Assembly (NCBI GenBank): GCA_963555705.1
Contig: OY743181.1
Span: forward strand, 26,850,513-26,914,512
Reading direction: 5' to 3'
DNA length: 64,000 bases
Source of the DNA: Ligustrum vulgare
Taxonomy: Eukaryota > Streptophyta > Magnoliopsida > Lamiales > Oleaceae
Positions 1-12,231 of this stretch are shown one piece after another. Under the pieces are notes generated by a model. The model searched no databases. It saw only the letters and a program-made list of their open reading frames with translations, and was not told the DNA's origin. Made by a program: the position numbers and the translations under genes. Position 1 is the first letter of the stretch. Each line of letters opens with the position of its first letter.

Positions 1-233
1 GGGGATATGTGATGCTTCCTCGATTTTGAGTGATGAGAGGGACCATGAATTGCTCCCATTGGCTTATCATCTTCATCAATGATGGGATTTGCACCATCTT
101 GATCGTTGTCCCCCATATTGCCTTGTATTCTTTGTTGTTCAACTAGTTCCCTTCTTTCTCTCTTCCTCCTCTGATAAGTTTGTTCAGGTTCGGGATCAAA
201 TGGAATAATTTCTCAAGTTGGACGTTGTTGCAT
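1..233 (-). pseudogene. Athila-type Gag N-terminus, cut by window edge
   Basis: Read on the minus strand from the ATG at 231-233, the frame gives a short start, an in-frame TGA after six codons, and then an Arg/Glu-rich stretch containing IIPFDPEPEQTYQRRKRERR. This resembles the start of Gag in Athila-type Ty3/Gypsy elements, which commonly begins with a 'PFDPEIERT-LRR'-like motif. The two Gag starts at 9.9 and 12.4 kb have related motifs. It lies downstream, on the same strand, of a tRNA-Asp-type primer site (340-357) and an LTR, which is the expected order. Gag packages element RNA. The in-frame stop suggests decay. The rest of the gene lies outside the window. Confidence 0.6.
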
Positions 234-339
234 ATACAAGACAAGAGTACCTAAAATAAAAATAAAAAGAAGAAAGAGATGAGAATGAGAAAACAATTCA
301 ATTAACAAAAATCAATGCATTTAGTACAAATAAAATCAA

Positions 340-357
340 TCCCCAACAACGGAGCCA
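340..357 (-). promoter_or_regulatory. Primer-binding site, tRNA-Asp type
   Basis: The minus strand reads TGGCTCCGTTGTTGGGGA, close to the tRNA-Asp 3'-end complement TGGCGCCGTTGCCGGGGA used by Athila-type elements. It differs at three positions. It sits a few bases inside the LTR end at about 364 and upstream of the Gag start. Confidence 0.7.
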
Positions 358-1857
358 AAAACTTGTTCGCCAAAATAGTATACCTCAACTGCGCAATTCG
401 TGTTCAAGTAGTAAAGTGATAAGAGGTTGTCGTACCCATGCGGATTGATTGATTTGTAACTAAACTTGTTGATTTCATTTTAAAAGAAAAGTCAAGTGAC
501 ACAAAAGATTTGGTTTGATTTTGAATTCCTAACTAAGTGACATGATTAAAAACATGAAAATACAAAACAAATAATGTAATGTAAAAGCTAGAATAAAAGC
601 TAATTAACCTAAGTAAAATAATGATAACCTAAACTTGGTAATTAGAATGAGTTACATAATATAAGACAAGGTAAATTTAATTTTCTTAACTACTACACTA
701 ATTTCTTTTTTCAAAAATCAATTAGCATTAGTTAATTAATTAACCAAATTCCATGGGCAATTATAAGTTTAACCTAACATGTGTTACAACTAGCAATAAC
801 AACACAAAATATTGACAAACACTTGAAAATTACATAAACATAAAACAACATTCTTAATCATAAAAATCAATAAATAACCTTAAATGACTAAGTGAAGTTA
901 AACTAATCAAAAATCTCAACAAATTAAAATTAACCCATAATAAAAATAACTAACATAATCATTTCAATAACAAACTAATTTAAAAAAATCAAAAACAAGA
1001 TATTAAAGAAAAATCCCCTTTTAGTTAAGTTTTGAAATAAATGCTCCAAGATTTCCTTACTTTGAATTAAATTTCTCCATCATACATACATATTTCCAAC
1101 AACTCAATACATACTGCATTAAATATGTCATAAATGCTATGAATTCTTAGATAAAAAGTTGGGAAAAACAACAATAATGAAAACTTCAACAACATTAATA
1201 AGCTTGGAATTAAAGAAAGCAAGTAAGAACATAATAACTTAGGAGATTAAATGCATTACAGACATAAAGTTAGAGAACACAATGTAAGAAAAATACAAGA
1301 AAATTAAAAAGAGGCAAGAATAAGACCTAACCCTAGTTGAAAATGTATTTGGGTATCTATATTTCTCCAAAAACACCCAAAAAAAACTCAAAATACACCA
1401 GGTTCGGCCCAAAAATTTTGTTGAAATGAACTGTTGTGCGATCGTATGTGGAAACTACGCGCGATCGCGTGGTACAGGGACCAACTTTGGTCTTGGGTCC
1501 GTTGTTAGCCCAAAAGTAACTAGCCAAGAGGGGGGGTGAATTGGTTTATAAAACTTCTTTGATAAATGATTTCAAACTTAAAAACTAATAGGTACAAGTA
1601 TGAACACTTAATGTTGTAAGTAACTTAACTACCAATGTAGCGTGCTATAAATATGTAAACTTAATTGATAAAGTAAGTATAGCACTTAAAGATAAAGTTG
1701 CACTCTATAAATTGAAGGAATAACGTAAGTGCAATGTAAGTAAGTAAAAGGGATAAAAGGATGAAAACGCGATTTATAGAGTTTCAATCAACCGATGTGA
1801 TCTACGCCCCCTGTTACCGAGCTCTCTGTCACGAGTAAGGTCAAATTCACTATATTG

Positions 1858-1982
1858 GTAACTTACAACAAGGAGTACCAAATCCTTAAGTGACTTACAC
1901 CAAGGGGCACTTACCCTTAGGTGACTTACAACAAGGAGCACCTACCCTTAAGTGACTTACAACAAGGAGCACTTTTCCTTAA
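1858..1982. repeat. 31-bp tandem repeat, four copies
   Basis: Four adjacent units of the form gtgacttacaacaaggagca plus a cttaa-ending tail start at 1858, 1890, 1921 and 1952. The last three are exactly 31 bp long with a few substitutions. They lie inside the solo LTR. Confidence 0.85.
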
Positions 1983-2278
1983 CCAACAATCAAGTTTTCA
2001 CAAGGCTCTCGAAACCATAGATATAATGAATTGAATTTACAATTAAAATAACTCTCTTGACAAATGATATACTCAAATTAAGTATCGAGAGAGTTAGGCT
2101 AACACTTTAATAGATAGCAATGAATTAAGCTCAAGTGTTAGAGAAAAACTTTGATACAAATGATAATAAAAAGTTCAATGCAATCAAACAAAGTTTTTCA
2201 AATAATCTCTTGTTAAATTATTGAATCAAATTAAGTACCAAGAGATGCCACACTTGAATAATTAACAATAATTTAAGA

Positions 2279-2600
2279 TAGAGATGACAAAAAAACTCGA
2301 CCCGCTGGTCGACGGGGCGGGTATGGGGCGATTTCCCGCGACTCGGGCTTGTCGCGGAGCGGGTGAGGGTTTGGCCATCCCGCCCCGAACCCACCCCGAA
2401 TAAATAAATTAATAAAAAATAATAAGGAAAAAAATAAAAAATACCGAAAAAAATAAAAAAAATTTAAACGGGGCGGGTAGGTTGACCCGCCCCGACTCAA
2501 AATTCGTGGGTCACGGGACGGGTTTGGAATTGAAAAAATCTCGCGGGGCAGGGCACGGGTCGGGGGGACCCGACCCGAACCCGCCCCATTGCCATCACTA
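2279..2600. mobile_element. hAT-like MITE, GC-rich ends
   Basis: The left end reads TAGAGATGACAA. The right end on the opposite strand reads TAGTGATGGCAATGGGGCGG. Both ends carry GGGGCGGG-type text, with an AT-rich middle. The terminal TAGxGATGxCAA matches the ends of the elements at 30,880, 54,637 and 57,815. A clean 8-bp target duplication was not found. A frame across it (75 codons, minus strand) is not a gene. Confidence 0.6.
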
Positions 2601-4246
2601 AGTTATGCTCAAAGTGTTTAGGCAATGGAATTTTGATGAATCAAATGATAATGAACAATGTAGAACAAATAATCAAAGTTCCTTAATTGGAATTTCTCTC
2701 TTTTAAAAGATTAAAACAAGTTTAGAGCAAAGAGAGACTTACACTTCAATTCCAATAAATAATGTGAAGATATTGAAGAAGTTTATACAATGTAAAATCA
2801 AGAATCTTCACAAAAACTTTCTTTCAAAAAACTTTGATAAAATTTGATAAAACAAAGTTTGGATCAATCAAAGTTTCTAATAGAGATAGATGAATATAAA
2901 TCAAGTAAGAACAATGAATTTCACAAGAAAGCTTTTCTAAAATCTCTTCTTTTATTGTTAAAAAAGAATGCAAGAGAAAATGCTTATTTATAGGTCAAAA
3001 ACAAGTTCTCAGCAACTTTCGGTTAACCAATTCTGGAGTTTAGGTCGACTGAAATATGCATATAGCCGTTAGACAATTTCAACCGTTGGACTTTCGGGTG
3101 ATCAAATATAGTTTCGGTTGACCAAACTTTCAGTTGATCGGAAACTTTCGGTTGACCAAAATGACAGGATTTTGGAAATTGCATTGTACATCAAAATATT
3201 TATTTTTCAAAATCTAATTCATTTTATTGGTCAAAAATATTTTTATGCAAGTGATGAAATTTTCAAGTGTCTTGATGCATAAAAATCATTTTAGAGCTTG
3301 TTGGATTTCATCGCTAAAGATTGATGGTATTATACCTTTACATAGGTTAAATCAACTCTTGAACTTGAACTCTAATCTTATATTCTTGAATTCTTGATCT
3401 TCATGTTATGCTTTTCAATTTCAATTTTGATCTTGAATATCTTCAATTCTTTCATGATCTTCTTTGCATCTCATGTGCTTGATCATATGATTTATATCTT
3501 TGAGAGACGATTTAAAAATTGCTTACTTTGAATATTTATCATTACATGAAACACTTGAAGCACATTTCTTAATAACATAATATATTCTTGTTTGTTATGA
3601 TCAAAACAATAAGGTTAAGTTAATCATAGGTCAACATCCGTTTCACGGTCTAGGTCTCATGCGCAGCTGGTTCGAGCCACGCGAAAACGTGGTTGACTGG
3701 GGCACTGTCTTGCATCTTGGTCCCTCTGTATAATTGACATCAAGTCCTCCATCTTTCAATGTTGATAAATTTAGTCCCCAATTTTTCATATTTCTTTCAA
3801 CTAGGTCCTTCAAAAATTGCACTTGAAGTCCTTCAACTTTTAAACTTTTGCAATCCGGTCCCTGGGTTAATTGCACAGTAGGTCTGCAACTTTCCAAAAG
3901 TGACAAAATGGTCCCCCCAAACTTTCAATTTCAGCATAGTTTGCACTCATTTTGTCATTTTGGCCTCAAACTTGGATATTAACCTATTTAAACACAAAAT
4001 ATGTATAAATTAGTAGATATTTGCTAAAGATATTCAAAAAAAAAATGCTAATTTAAAGTCATAAAAAATGTATAAAAATGCACTTAACAAAAATCCTACC
4101 TTTGAAAAGAAAAAAGGCTACTTCACCCTTGAAAGTTCAATAAAAGATTCTCTCTCTAGAAATATTGTTGTTGACTTTTAAAAATTAGTTATAAATGGAT
4201 TGTAGTGGTAACAAACTGGTAGAGTAAGCAATGAAGACAATAATAA

Positions 4247-6982
4247 TGTAGCGATCGAGAATTTTCGTGATTTATTCAAATAAATATTTTTATTTTAAAA
4301 ACGTGTCGCTCCGTCTTTGCTCATCATTTATTTATTTATTTTTAAACGCTTGCTCGTCTAGTCAATTAAGTGAAATTAAATTTATTTAAAATCTTAGTCA
4401 AATTTCAATTTTTATCAAAAGTATTTCAAATGTCACAATTTATTTGAAGTCCAAGTTTTAATTATATTAAGTCCCAATTTTGAATGTTTTAATCCAATCC
4501 AATCTCGAGCCCAAATGTTTTTACCAATCATTCAAGCTTATTTAAAAAATCCAATAAGTCATTTCTTGGCCCAACCAATTCAAGAGCTTCTTCCTCCCCA
4601 AGTTTTTTCTTATACAATCGATACTCATTTCCAAAATTCTCACAAGTTTTTCATAAACCAAGATTTAACCTAAACTACCATATTTAACCACCTAAATCAA
4701 CTATTAATAAATAAATCCCTCACCTCTTTGCCCTCGACACATCAAACATCACTGTGTCAAACATCACGAGACTTCTGGGTCTGTTTTTCCTCTCTCTCTC
4801 TCTCAAGCTTCTTCACCGTCCTCTCCAATCTGCATCATATCAACTTGAACCACTTTCCAATCTGTGAGTTCACTGCCAAAACAAAATCCACCATCGGTTT
4901 CGCTACACCATTGCCCAAAAAATTTAGTCCCTAGTACTGAACGAATGACCACCAACTCAGCCTAAACCAATCTGCAGAAATAACCAGCCCAGACACACAA
5001 TGAAGCCAAATTGAACCACCATAGACAACCAATCTGACACAGAGCCGATCACCACTGTCTGCACCACCATGCCAACACCGCAGTCGAAACTCAACCCAAA
5101 CATTACCAAATCGTCGACTCCACCACCGTTATCACCATCATCACCAACCACCATAGTTTACCACAGCCAATGTAAACCACAATTTTCATCACAATGGAAA
5201 ACTTCGAACCACCGCATACATCCACCAACGAGAACTAAATTCAGATCAAATCATCAAGAATCGCCTCACCAAAACCACCGGCCCTCAATTCGAAACCACA
5301 GTACCACCATTTGGAATCATCATCATCAGCACCTCGACCGACCACTGCCACTACCCAAACCAACAACTACCGCCACCACTACACTAAGCCAGCCACGGTC
5401 CCAACTCAAATCCTTAACCAAATCAAACCCCAAACCAAGAACAAAACAAGAAAAAACTAGTTACTTACCTTCATCACCGGCCATTTGGACGGATTTTGGC
5501 CAGAAACCACACTTCAAAAACCCGAATCCCAGCCTCGGTTAATCTTGTATCTCGCACACAATCACAACCCAAAACTCGCCCAAAGACTCTCCACCCCATA
5601 CTGGCGCCACCATGCGATGGTGGCGCTGATGCCGCCGCTGGAGGTGGGAACCGGAGGGGAGGGGCTTCGCCCTCCCCCGTATAGATATGTTCTCTCTCTC
5701 TCTCTCTCTCTATACAAATAGTATAGAGAGATAGATATATATTATATATTATGTTTATATTTTTTTAGTTTTGAAAAATTTACATTTTAGCCCCAAGTTT
5801 TAAAAAAGGCTTTTACTTTTAGTCCCTCAAGTTTTAAAATAGTTTAAACAGTCCTTTCAGTTTCAAAATGTTATTTCAGCCCCTATATTTTTATTTAAGT
5901 TATTTTAGTCCTTTTGTTTTTAAATAAATAATTTCAAAAATTAGTCCCCAAGTCTTCAATTGAGTATAATATGACCTTGTGTTTCGACTAAAATATAATT
6001 TGGTCAAGAACTTTTCAGGTTTATCAATTTAGTCCCTAATTTCAATTATTTGCACAAAATCCCAAATCTTTACACTTTACCATTTTAGCTGAGTTTTACA
6101 CTTTTAAATTTTTTTAGTTCGACCATCAAGTTTACTTTCATTTACAAAACTTTAATTTAAAGTTTCTAATAGAAATTATTTATTTTAAGGCTAGACGAGG
6201 CGCGAGATTTTCAAGAAAGCCAGAATCATTTTTAAGCAAATTCAGAAATATCTTAAGATAGGTTCACTACATCAAAAATCTTTTATTTTAAATGCGCAAT
6301 ATTAAGTAAACCCGTATTTTAAATTTATGCATATGATTACGCAATTTATGAGAATTAATTGCTTCGGGCCTAGATCTACATGTCTTCGGGCATGGACCAA
6401 TCGCCTTCGGGCCTAGATCAACATGTCTTCAGGCATGGACCAATTTCCTTCAGGCCCGATCCACATGTCTTTGGGCGTGAAGTTTATGATTTATGAGATC
6501 CACTTGCTTATTGCATGAGAATGAGAATTTATGACTTAAATTGCATGATTATATGTGTTATTTACTGTACAATTTATTTAATTTGCGCTGAACCTACTGA
6601 GTCTTTCTTTCGAAATGCTCACTCCTATTTTTAAACTTACAAATTGCAGATTTCGGAGATGGTGGCGAATGAAAGGGCAATGATGGAAAATAATAATGAA
6701 GCTTTATTTTTAAAGCAATGATTCATGAATATTGTCAATTTATTTATTTGTCCTTATTTTAAATATGAGATTTGAAGTTATGAACATCGTCAATTTAATT
6801 ATTTGTTGTTACTTTCTTTGAAAGTTAAGATTTTAACGTTTTTATGAATTTATCAAATTTAATTCATTTACTGTTGCAAATTTTCAAATAAACATGATGT
6901 TTAAAATTCAATTATTTTTTGCAATAAAATTAGATTTACAGGAGGAGTGGCATCCCGAGTTATTAGAAATCAGGGCGTTACA
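4247..6982 (+). mobile_element. Solo Ty3/Gypsy LTR with AATAA target duplication
   Basis: It begins TGTAGCGATCGAGAATTTTC and ends GGGCGTTACA, so it has the TGTA...TACA ends typical of many Gypsy LTRs. Perfect 5-bp AATAA repeats flank it (4,242-4,246 and 6,983-6,987). No internal region is present, so it is most simply a solo LTR left by LTR-LTR recombination. It contains several open frames at 4.7-5.7 kb, rich in Pro, Ser, Thr and His. These come from C-rich LTR sequence, lack any recognisable domain, and I do not call them genes. 'tttagtcccc' motifs recur at 5.8-6.1 kb. Confidence 0.8.
6362..6480. repeat. 43-bp tandem repeat inside the solo LTR
   Basis: About 2.8 copies of a unit beginning cttcgggcctagatc and continuing with acatgtcttcgggcatgg. 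Copies start at 6362, 6405 and 6448. The last is shortened. Confidence 0.8.
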
Positions 6983-6987
6983 AATAA

Positions 6988-7207
6988 AGCTGGGACGAAA
7001 AGTTCAAAATAAAGCATATTCAAATCATCTCAATTACATAATTTCTGCTCGCATAACTGAGCAAAACAACCACCATGGAAATAAAAAAATGAAAAATCAG
7101 GATCTAGTTAGTGAGTGAACCAACAAGAACATGGTTAGCCTCCCCGTGATTCGTTAATCCAGTCTTCTCAGCAACCAAATATGCATCCTGACGCTTCGTA
7201 AGGTACA
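6988..7207. other. Short unassigned spacer
   Basis: This joins the solo LTR to the next element. I see no gene or recognisable repeat in it. Confidence 0.5.
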
Positions 7208-8014
7208 TGATAAATGTATTTTTATACACTTATTTACATGCTAAAAGTAGGATATTATATTTTTATTTTAGAATAAATACTATTTATTTTGTTTTTATTG
7301 GCTTATATTTCAAAAATAATCCCAAACTAGAGAAAAGGAAGAAAATGAAGCAAATAAAGAGAAGTTAGACGATAAAATGAGCCAAAATGTACACATGAGA
7401 AGTTGATGAAGTCAATCGAGGTGCAAATTGAAACTAAATTGGAAAAAAGAAGAAGATCGAGAGCTTAATTGAACAAATCAAGAGAAGAAAATAATCAATT
7501 GGAAGAAATCAGAAATTTAAAGACTAAATTGAGGTAATCAGGAGATGAAGGACCAGGACTGCAATTAAATTATCAGGACCAACTTAAATGAATTGAAAAG
7601 GTGAAAATTGCATCTAGACGTAGAACCACGGGGTCGCACAACTTGAAAGTGCGCGATCACATGCATGTCAATAATTTATGCAACTTCATTTCGTAGCAAC
7701 CGCGTGACCGTATGAAATTGAACCGCACAGCCGCACGTGTGTATGGATGGGCCTATTATTGGGCTTTTTCACATGAATTATAACATTTTTCATCCCTTCT
7801 CGCCTAGGTTTCACCACACACACACAGACACACATGACAAGATGCACCTTTTTTTAGCATTCCAACTCTTTGAAAATCATATCAAAACACTATCAAATTA
7901 TCGAGGGACCAATTGGCGAATGATTCAAGATTGAAGATCCTTTTACAACATGTTGAACTTGGTGATGAACTCCAACTATTCTTATTGTGAATTGTCTTCA
8001 AGTATGTTTCTAGG
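7208..8014 (+). mobile_element. Truncated 5' LTR of Athila-like element A
   Basis: It starts TGATAAATGTATTTTTATAC and aligns closely along its length with the LTR at 17,699 (shared ctaaaagtaggatattatat and ttgaagatccttttacaaca). At 'gtatgtttctagg' the match stops and LTR B begins. The remaining 650 bp or so of this LTR, and the element's own primer site, are absent. Confidence 0.75.
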
Positions 8015-9727
8015 TGATAAGTGCTTTAATATCACTTATTTAATTCACCTATTCTCGTATTTTGTTGTTAGTTTAGTTTTATTTAAGTATTGATAATGCA
8101 TTTCTATGTTATGTGTTGTGTAGGATCACAAAGGACAAGAAAAGAGATAAAAGGACCAAAAACGTGCTAAAAAATGAAGTTTGGGGACCAAGGCAGCAAA
8201 ATAGATTACGGCAGTAACTTTCAAGGTTACCGTCGTGAATCACACAAGGCACAAGTGAAAATGATGCAGAAATTCAGTTACGTCCATAAGGTATAATGTT
8301 ACGGACATAACCTTCTAAAGCCAAAAATTTCCAGAAACCAATTTACTCCCGTAATCTCTATATTTACGGCCGTAACTTTGAAACAGAATATTTTTCTATT
8401 CTGAATTGAAGTCCATCTTTGGTATGTCTTATGGAAAACCCTAGGACATGATTTTGGAGCTATAAAAAGAGGAAAATCACCACATAAGGGAGGCTGGGAA
8501 ATAGTGAGAAAAGGAGGGCTTAGTAGAGAGCATTATTGGGAAATTTTCAAATACAAGAGCATAAAAAACAAAGGGAATCCATGAATCAACTTGAAGAATC
8601 CTCCGTAATCATGCTGGGCTAAATTTCATATATTGTTCAAAGGAGAAGTTGTGTCAATTTAATTATGTTATTTTATTTTCCTTGAAACTAGTAGCGTGAA
8701 TCTATTCCTTCATTTCAAATTGTTGAATTATTGAGTTTTGAATATTTGATTGAGTTTATTTGATTAATAGTTTAATTTGGTCAATTTGATTATTGATCTT
8801 TGGATTCATGAATATACTATGTTTAGATTCTTGATCCGTAATTTTCATTGAAAGTAGCAAATAAATCTCATGTAGGTTTAGTAATAATTCGACTTGGATT
8901 GATTAATTCGAGCATGTAAAATTAACGATCCAATTCAATCTAATTCTTCTCGTTTTTCATACTTCCCTTGCATTAAATCCTAAGAGCTTGTTTAAGATTT
9001 TTCATTTGCTAGAATTGGTTCAAAGAGCTTGTTTTGAGTCAATACACATAAAGAAGAATTGGGATAATCAGAGCTTGTTGATTATTTACGATTGATAATT
9101 GAATTAGGGATAGAAATGTGTTACATAGGAGAGTATAACAAAGATTGGGGGCACAACAGAACCCGAGAACAAGTTCTTCTCTCATTTAATTCCTAACATA
9201 TTTAATTGTTTTATGCATATTTTTCATTTTAGCATATTCAAACATCACAACCCCCCATCCCATTCTAATTTCTCGAGAAACTAAATAAGTTCACCGTTCC
9301 TCGTGGGATCAACCCTTACTCTCGTTACTACATTATTAATTACTCTCTCCGTCCCAAAAAGATAGTCATGTATACTCTTTTTTGTCTGTCCCAAAAAAGA
9401 TAGTCTTGTTTCCATATTACGTATGTATTAAATATTTCATTTCCACATATACCCTTATTTAATGTATATTGGTACAATGCACACCAACTACTTAGCTTTG
9501 CATTTTCAAATTTTTTGTGGGAAACGAAGTGAGTTTACTTAAAACAATAAATAAGGGCTAAAGAGTATAAATGAAAAACATTGATAAAATTTAATACCCT
9601 AACTATACTAACTACCATTTCTTAATCCGTATGAAAATAACTATAGGATTATCTTTTTGGGACGGAGGGAGTAATATTTAGTGAGTAAGGAATTATTTAT
9701 TATTTTGGTGCATTGCGACAAACATCA
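8015..9727 (+). mobile_element. 5' LTR of Athila-like element B
   Basis: It begins TGATAAGTGC and ends ACATCA, just before a tRNA-Asp primer site at 9,734. It is 1,713 bp long including a 329-bp Stowaway MITE, so about 1.38 kb originally. It carries three versions of a TTACGGCNGTAAC-like motif near 8,200-8,380. No matching 3' LTR was seen, so element B is truncated. Confidence 0.7.
9343..9671. mobile_element. Stowaway MITE (Tc1/Mariner type)
   Basis: The terminal inverted repeats are CTCTCTCCGTCCCAAAAAGA and, at the right end, CTTTTTGGGACGGAGGGAG. The element is flanked by TA on both sides (9,341-9,342 and 9,672-9,673). These are the hallmark ends of plant Stowaway MITEs. It has no coding capacity and is inserted in LTR B. 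Confidence 0.9.
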
Positions 9728-9733
9728 AATTTT

Positions 9734-9751
9734 TGGCGTCGTTGCCGGGGA
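9734..9751 (+). promoter_or_regulatory. Primer-binding site, tRNA-Asp type
   Basis: TGGCGTCGTTGCCGGGGA matches the complement of the tRNA-Asp 3' end (TGGCGCCGTTGCCGGGGA) at all but one position. It lies 6 bp after the LTR end. This is the primer type of Athila-like Ty3/Gypsy elements. Confidence 0.85.
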
Positions 9752-9852
9752 ATGGTCAACCAATTTAGTTGTTTAATTAATTAGAATTTTATTTTTTTGC
9801 ATTATTTTATTTTATCTTTATTTTTCTATTTTTTAATTGGATATAGCTTGCC

Positions 9853-12231
9853 TTGATCTTTGCTTGTATGAGTAAGACTCGATCAACTAATATTGAATAT
9901 TTTGATTTTAACCCAGAGATCGAGAGAACTTTTCGACAGCAAAGAAGAGCAGCACAACAACCAATGGCAGCAAACACATCAACAACAGGACCCTTTAACA
10001 ATTGGCTACCCCAGATGTCGCTCAGTAGCCCTGTGTATCACTTTCCCAACAATAGATGAGGGAAAAACTTTCGAGCTCAAATCTGGACTTATTCACCTAT
10101 TGTCAACCTTTCGAGGACATGCCGGTGAGGACACATACTGACATCTCAAGGAGTTCCATGTGATTTGTGATAGTATGAGGCCAACGAGTATTACTGAAGA
10201 ACTAATCAAGATGAGGACCTTCCCATTCTCGCTGAAGGATGCTATTACTGATTGGTTGTATTTTCTACCATCTGGATCAGTCACCACCTGGAACGACATG
10301 AAGAGTTTATTCCTTGAGAAGTACTTTCCTGCATCTAGAGCTGGGACAATCCGAAAAGAAATTTGTGGGGTTCGCCAAAACAATGGAGTAACACTGTACA
10401 AGTATTGGGAGCGCTTCAAGAAGCTCATCTCAAGCTGCCCCCATCAATAGATTAGTGACCAGCTCTTAGTGTAGCTTTTCTTTGAAGGACTACTATCGAT
10501 GGACAAAAGCATGATAGATGCCGCAAGTGGAGGTACATTAATGGATAAAACACCAGAACAAGCATGGGCCTTGATTTCCAATATGGCTGAGAACACTTGA
10601 CAATTCAATTCGAATAGGGACATGCATGTTCGTCGAGTGACTGAGGTAAGTGGTTCCAACATTGAAAATCAATTATCTGAACTTACAAATCTTGTAAAAC
10701 AACTTGTTGTAGGAAAGTTACAACAAGTCAAAGCCTATGGGATATGCGTGAATTCTGGACATCTAATAGATACTTGTCCAGTGTTGCAAGAGGAAAACAG
10801 TGCCCAGGTGAATGCTGCAGAGGGCTTCCATTTTCAAAAACAACAATACAATTCGTACTCCAATATCTACAACCCTGGATGGAGGGATCACCCCAATTTA
10901 AGCTATGGAAATAACAAGCCCCCCAATTTGTCCCCAACAAACCTGAAGAGCACTTTCAGCAACAAGAGAATTTCCAACCTCAGGGGCAATATCAACAAAT
11001 ACCCCAAAACTCAGGTATTTCTCTTGAAGACATGGTTAAAACCTTGGCCTCTAACACACTTCAATTTCAACAGGGCACCCAGCATTCAAAATCTGGAGAA
11101 CCAAATGGGTCAAATGGCTACAGCCATTAACATATTGGAGGCCCAATCCGGAGGCAAATTACCATCTCGACCTGAAGTTAATTCAAAAAACGTGAGTGAC
11201 ATAACCCTTTGGAGTGGAAAAAAGATTGAGGGGCCGCAAATGAAACCTCTCGCAATTGAAGAGGGGGAAGTTGAAGAAAGAGAAGTCAAAAAGAAAGACA
11301 GCACTCCACAAAACTCTCAGGTAAAGGCTGACCCCACTTTAAATGTTAAACTAACTCCACCTCCCTTTTCTAGCAGGTTAGCAAAAGCAAACAAGGAAGG
11401 CAAGGAAAAAGAAATTATGGATATGTTCAGGAAGGTGGAAGTCAACATTTCACTATTGGATGCTATCAAATAAGTGGCCCGATATACAAGGTTTTTGAAG
11501 GAGATGTGCACCAACAAGGGGAAATTGATGGGGAACAAGAATGTAAGAATGAGAGAGAATGTGTCGGCACTCTTTCAAAGAAAACTACCTCCTAAGTGTA
11601 AAGATTCGGGTATGTTCACTATACCATGTTAGGCAGGTAACACTAAGGTAGATCGTGCATTGATAGACTTAGGAGCATATATAAATGAAATTCCTAGGTC
11701 TACTTACACTCCATTAAAACTTGCCAAAATGACTGAAACTGGTGTTATCATTCAACTAGTCGATTATTCCAATGCTTATCTGGATGGCGTAGTTGAGGAT
11801 GTTCTAGTGCCAGTTGGGGGACTAGTATTTCCTGTAGATTTATATGTGTTGGACATGAATGATGACCACTCCCCCAACTCTACTCCTATTTGGTTAGGCA
11901 GACCATTCCAAAAACATCTAAGACTAAGATAGATGTTAGTAGTGGTATACTCACCATGGAATTTGGTAATGAAACTATTCAATTCAATATTTATGATTCC
12001 ATGAAAGACCTTCATGATACTAACTCAGTTCATTCTACTGTTGTGAGTGATTCTCCAGTACAGGAAGCTATTGTTTTGTTTAATGATTATCCAAAGTTCC
12101 CACAATCAGGTAAAATCTCTTATATCGCATCATCAGTTTCTGATGAGAAGCTTTTGCCCCATGTTTTGCAAACCCTGATGAAGAACATGAGAAATAAATT
12201 GAGCTTTGGGAAACCAATTGATCCTGGTTGA
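9853..12231 (+). pseudogene. gag-protease of Athila-like element B, disabled
   Basis: Fragments in shifting frames form a recognisable Athila-type Gag. In order these are: an N-terminus with FNPEIERTFRQQRR (about 9,910); the capsid-like retrotransposon gag domain (10,080-10,450) with DAITDWLYFLPSGSVTTW and YWERFKKLISSCPH; and a damaged CCHC knuckle region, GICVNSGHLIDTCP (about 10,735-10,780). Next come a segment with YNPGWRDHPNLSYGN and a linker. A retropepsin-like region follows (11,640-11,935) with LGAYINEIPRSTY in place of the usual DSG(A) core, then VLDMNDD and WLGRPF. Stops and frameshifts occur near 10,140, 10,450, 10,600, 11,473 and 11,930. No reverse transcriptase or integrase follows. 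The product would have packaged and processed element RNA and is certainly non-functional. Confidence 0.8.

Larger units (their letters stand above)
1503..3636. mobile_element. Solo LTR with target duplication TCCGT
   Basis: The segment begins TGTTAGCCC and ends GGTCAACA, giving the TG...CA ends of an LTR. It is bordered on both sides by TCCGT (1,498-1,502 and 3,637-3,641). It has no coding capacity and lies within the Athila-type LTR. It contains a 31-bp tandem repeat and a hAT-like MITE. Removing the MITE leaves about 1.8 kb. The superfamily is not clear from the sequence. Confidence 0.65.
364..4089 (-). mobile_element. Athila-type LTR (minus strand), split by a nested solo LTR
   Basis: On the minus strand the LTR appears to begin TGTTAAGTGCATTTTTATAC at 4,089 and to end in CA at 364, next to the primer site. 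The opening resembles the LTR at 7,208. Both LTRs continue with text about 'ggaccaa..' and a CG-rich 'gcgatcgcgcg' stretch. The sequence is interrupted at 1,503-3,636 by another LTR flanked by TCCGT. Without that insert the LTR is about 1.6 kb, similar to the LTR at 17,699-19,158. The exact outer end is by eye. The apparent 87-residue frame at 3,643-3,906 is part of this LTR, not a gene. Confidence 0.55.

Noticed and set aside
2273..2500. 75-codon minus-strand frame with GGSTYPPRLNFF and FRYFLF
   Set aside because: It crosses the GC-rich hAT-like MITE and reflects its composition.
5069..5721. 157-codon Pro/Ser/Thr/His-rich frame resembling an extensin or hydroxyproline-rich protein
   Set aside because: It lies wholly inside a TSD-flanked solo LTR, lacks a signal peptide and any regular SPPPP motif, and overlaps other open frames of equal length.
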